A stretch of DNA of 64,000 nucleotides from NCBI GenBank assembly GCA_016706275.1, contig JADJJY010000005.1, forward strand, positions 22,746 through 86,745, given 5' to 3'. Source of the DNA: Chloracidobacterium sp. (GTDB lineage: Bacteria > Acidobacteriota > Blastocatellia > Pyrinomonadales > Pyrinomonadaceae). This document shows positions 63,020-64,000 of the stretch, piece by piece. Under the pieces are notes generated by a model. That model was not told the origin of the DNA and did no database searches. It worked only from the letters and a program-made list of their open reading frames with translations. Every line of letters starts with the position of its first letter. Position 1 is the stretch's first letter. Made by a program: the position numbers and the translations under genes.

Positions 63020-63572
63020 TTATTTCGCAAGCTCAGCCTTCACGGCGGCAACAACACGTTCGTCTTCGGCGGTAACATCGGGAGCGATCCGGGCAGCGAT
63101 CGAACCGTCTTTGGCGATCAAGAATTTTTCAAAATTCCAAAGCACATCGTTTGCCTTTTCACGCTTTTGGCCAAATCCGGCAAGCTTCTCTTCAAACGCG
63201 TTGCCGTCTGTGATATCCGCCTTGCGCTTTTCGTCCGTTAGATAGTGATAGAGCAAATGCTGATCATCACCTTTGACCGATATTTTCTGATATAGCGGAA
63301 ATGTAACGTCGTAGTTTGTCTTACAAAAATCCTGGATCTCTTCGTTAGTTCCGGGCTCTTGGGCCAGAAAATTATTCGCCGGAAAGCCGAGCACTTCAAA
63401 TCCCTGATCTTTATATTCATTATAAAGATTCTCAAGCCCCGCATACTGCGGCGTCAGGCCCGCACTTTGATGCGACGTTGACGACTAAGCAGCACTTTCC
63501 TTTATGCTCATCAAATGACGCATCGCTGCCGTCTATCTTTTTCACCGGGATCTCGTAAATACCATTTGCCAT
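63020..63572 (-). CDS. Glutathione peroxidase-like protein, frameshifted
   Basis: Thiol peroxidase of the GPx/BsaA family. ATG at 63572 follows AGGAGA: MANGIYEIPVKKIDGSDASF, then SKCG with the catalytic Cys; an extra G near 63450 shifts into PQYAGLENLYNEYKDQGFEV, continuing to LGFPANNFLAQEPGTNEEIQ, WNFEKFLIAKDG and the stop at 63020. A compensating pair of shifts lies near the KGK-LLVVNV strand. Family motifs remain once shifts are repaired. Confidence 0.85.
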
Positions 63573-63605
63573 TATTATTTCTCCTAAGTTTATTTGATCT
63601 TTAAT

Positions 63606-64000
63606 TTATGCTGCGTCCGCCTTTTCCATGAACGGATAATCTGTATAACCGGCTTCACCCGGCGTATAGAATGTCGCCTCGTCCGGCGCATTCAGCCGAG
63701 CGTTGGTGCGAAACCGCTCCGGCAGATCAGGGTTTGCTAGAAACCATTTGCCGTAAACGATCGCGTCGGCACCATCCACTCAACAACTGCTCGCCGCTCG
63801 CCCTGTCAAACCCAACCTGCGAAATATAGACTCTTGACGATAGGCCGCAAGACCGGATACCAGTTGCGATTCTGGTCGAATGTGCCGATGTGCAGATAAG
63901 CAAGATTGTATTCATTCAACTTTCTGACGACGTAGTCGTAAAGTTCCTCAGCGTCATCTTCTTTAATATCGTTGAATTCGCCACCGGGCGACAGCCTCAG
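63606..64000 (-). CDS. Old Yellow Enzyme family NADH:flavin oxidoreductase (partial, frameshifted)
   Basis: C-terminal part of an OYE/NemA-like flavoprotein running off the right edge: GGEFNDIKEDDAEELYDYVV and YNLAYLHIGTFDQNRNWYP, then after a shift near 63815 QVGFDRASGEQLLSG and after another near 63775 the C-terminus GADAIVYGKWFLANPDLPER, EAGYTDYPFM with stop at 63606-63608. At least two indels. Reduces electrophilic alkenes by family knowledge. Confidence 0.82.

Overview
This 64 kb window looks like part of a chromosome from an Acidobacteriota-type bacterium, possibly a Blastocatellia/Pyrinomonadaceae relative. That placement is inference from gene families and intergenic repeat style: no 16S gene is present. 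Base composition is near 50 % G+C by eye.

Region 1 (1-18.3 kb, minus strand) is one long str-S10-spc super-operon: rpsL-rpsG-fusA-tuf-rpsJ-rplC-rplD-rplW-rplB-rpsS-rplV-rpsC-rplP-rpmC-rpsQ-rplN-rplX-rplE-rpsN-rpsH-rplF-rplR-rpsE-rpmD-rplO-secY-adk-map, with map running off the left edge. Many of its spacers hold imperfect hairpins built from degenerate short words, and S17, L22, L4 and L24 carry unusual Ala/Glu/Lys/Val-rich tails. Back-to-back promoters at about 18.6 kb start this operon and a divergent ferredoxin-fusion gene.

Region 2 (18.7-43.6 kb) is a mixed housekeeping stretch. It holds a DMT transporter, a CASTOR/POLLUX-type channel, GTP-type PEP carboxykinase, small membrane proteins, xseA/xseB, a Tat-exported beta-helix protein, a VWA protein beside a membrane Ser/Thr kinase with a very long activation loop, recA under two candidate LexA-type operators, tRNA-Phe, rarA, a TetR regulator, a DnaC-like ATPase, an rpiB-deoC pair with microcompartment-cargo-like N-termini, hpt, and rplU-rpmA.

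Region 3 (43.6-47.1 kb) interrupts the usual rplU-rpmA-obg order. It contains a decayed tandem duplication (a broken copy of a secreted modular protein and a broken rpmA copy with its terminator), an AT-rich stretch, five same-strand DnaA-box-like 9-mers at 11-12 bp spacing, and a ~500 nt highly structured RNA gene with its own promoter and terminator that I cannot assign to a known family. These last two are the most interesting items in the window.

Region 4 (47.1-56 kb) carries obgE-nadD-rsfS-rlmH-dksA-like-comF as one plus-strand operon, then a PQQ-type sugar dehydrogenase, tsaD, an M28 peptidase and an esterase.

Region 5 (56-64 kb) is dominated by genes broken by single-base indels: a DUF885 protein, a small membrane protein, deoB, a PhoX/DUF839 protein, trxA, gpx and an Old Yellow Enzyme. 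Because trxA, gpx and deoB are affected, assembly or sequencing error is at least as likely as true gene decay. deoB together with rpiB-deoC outlines pentose and deoxyribose phosphate catabolism.
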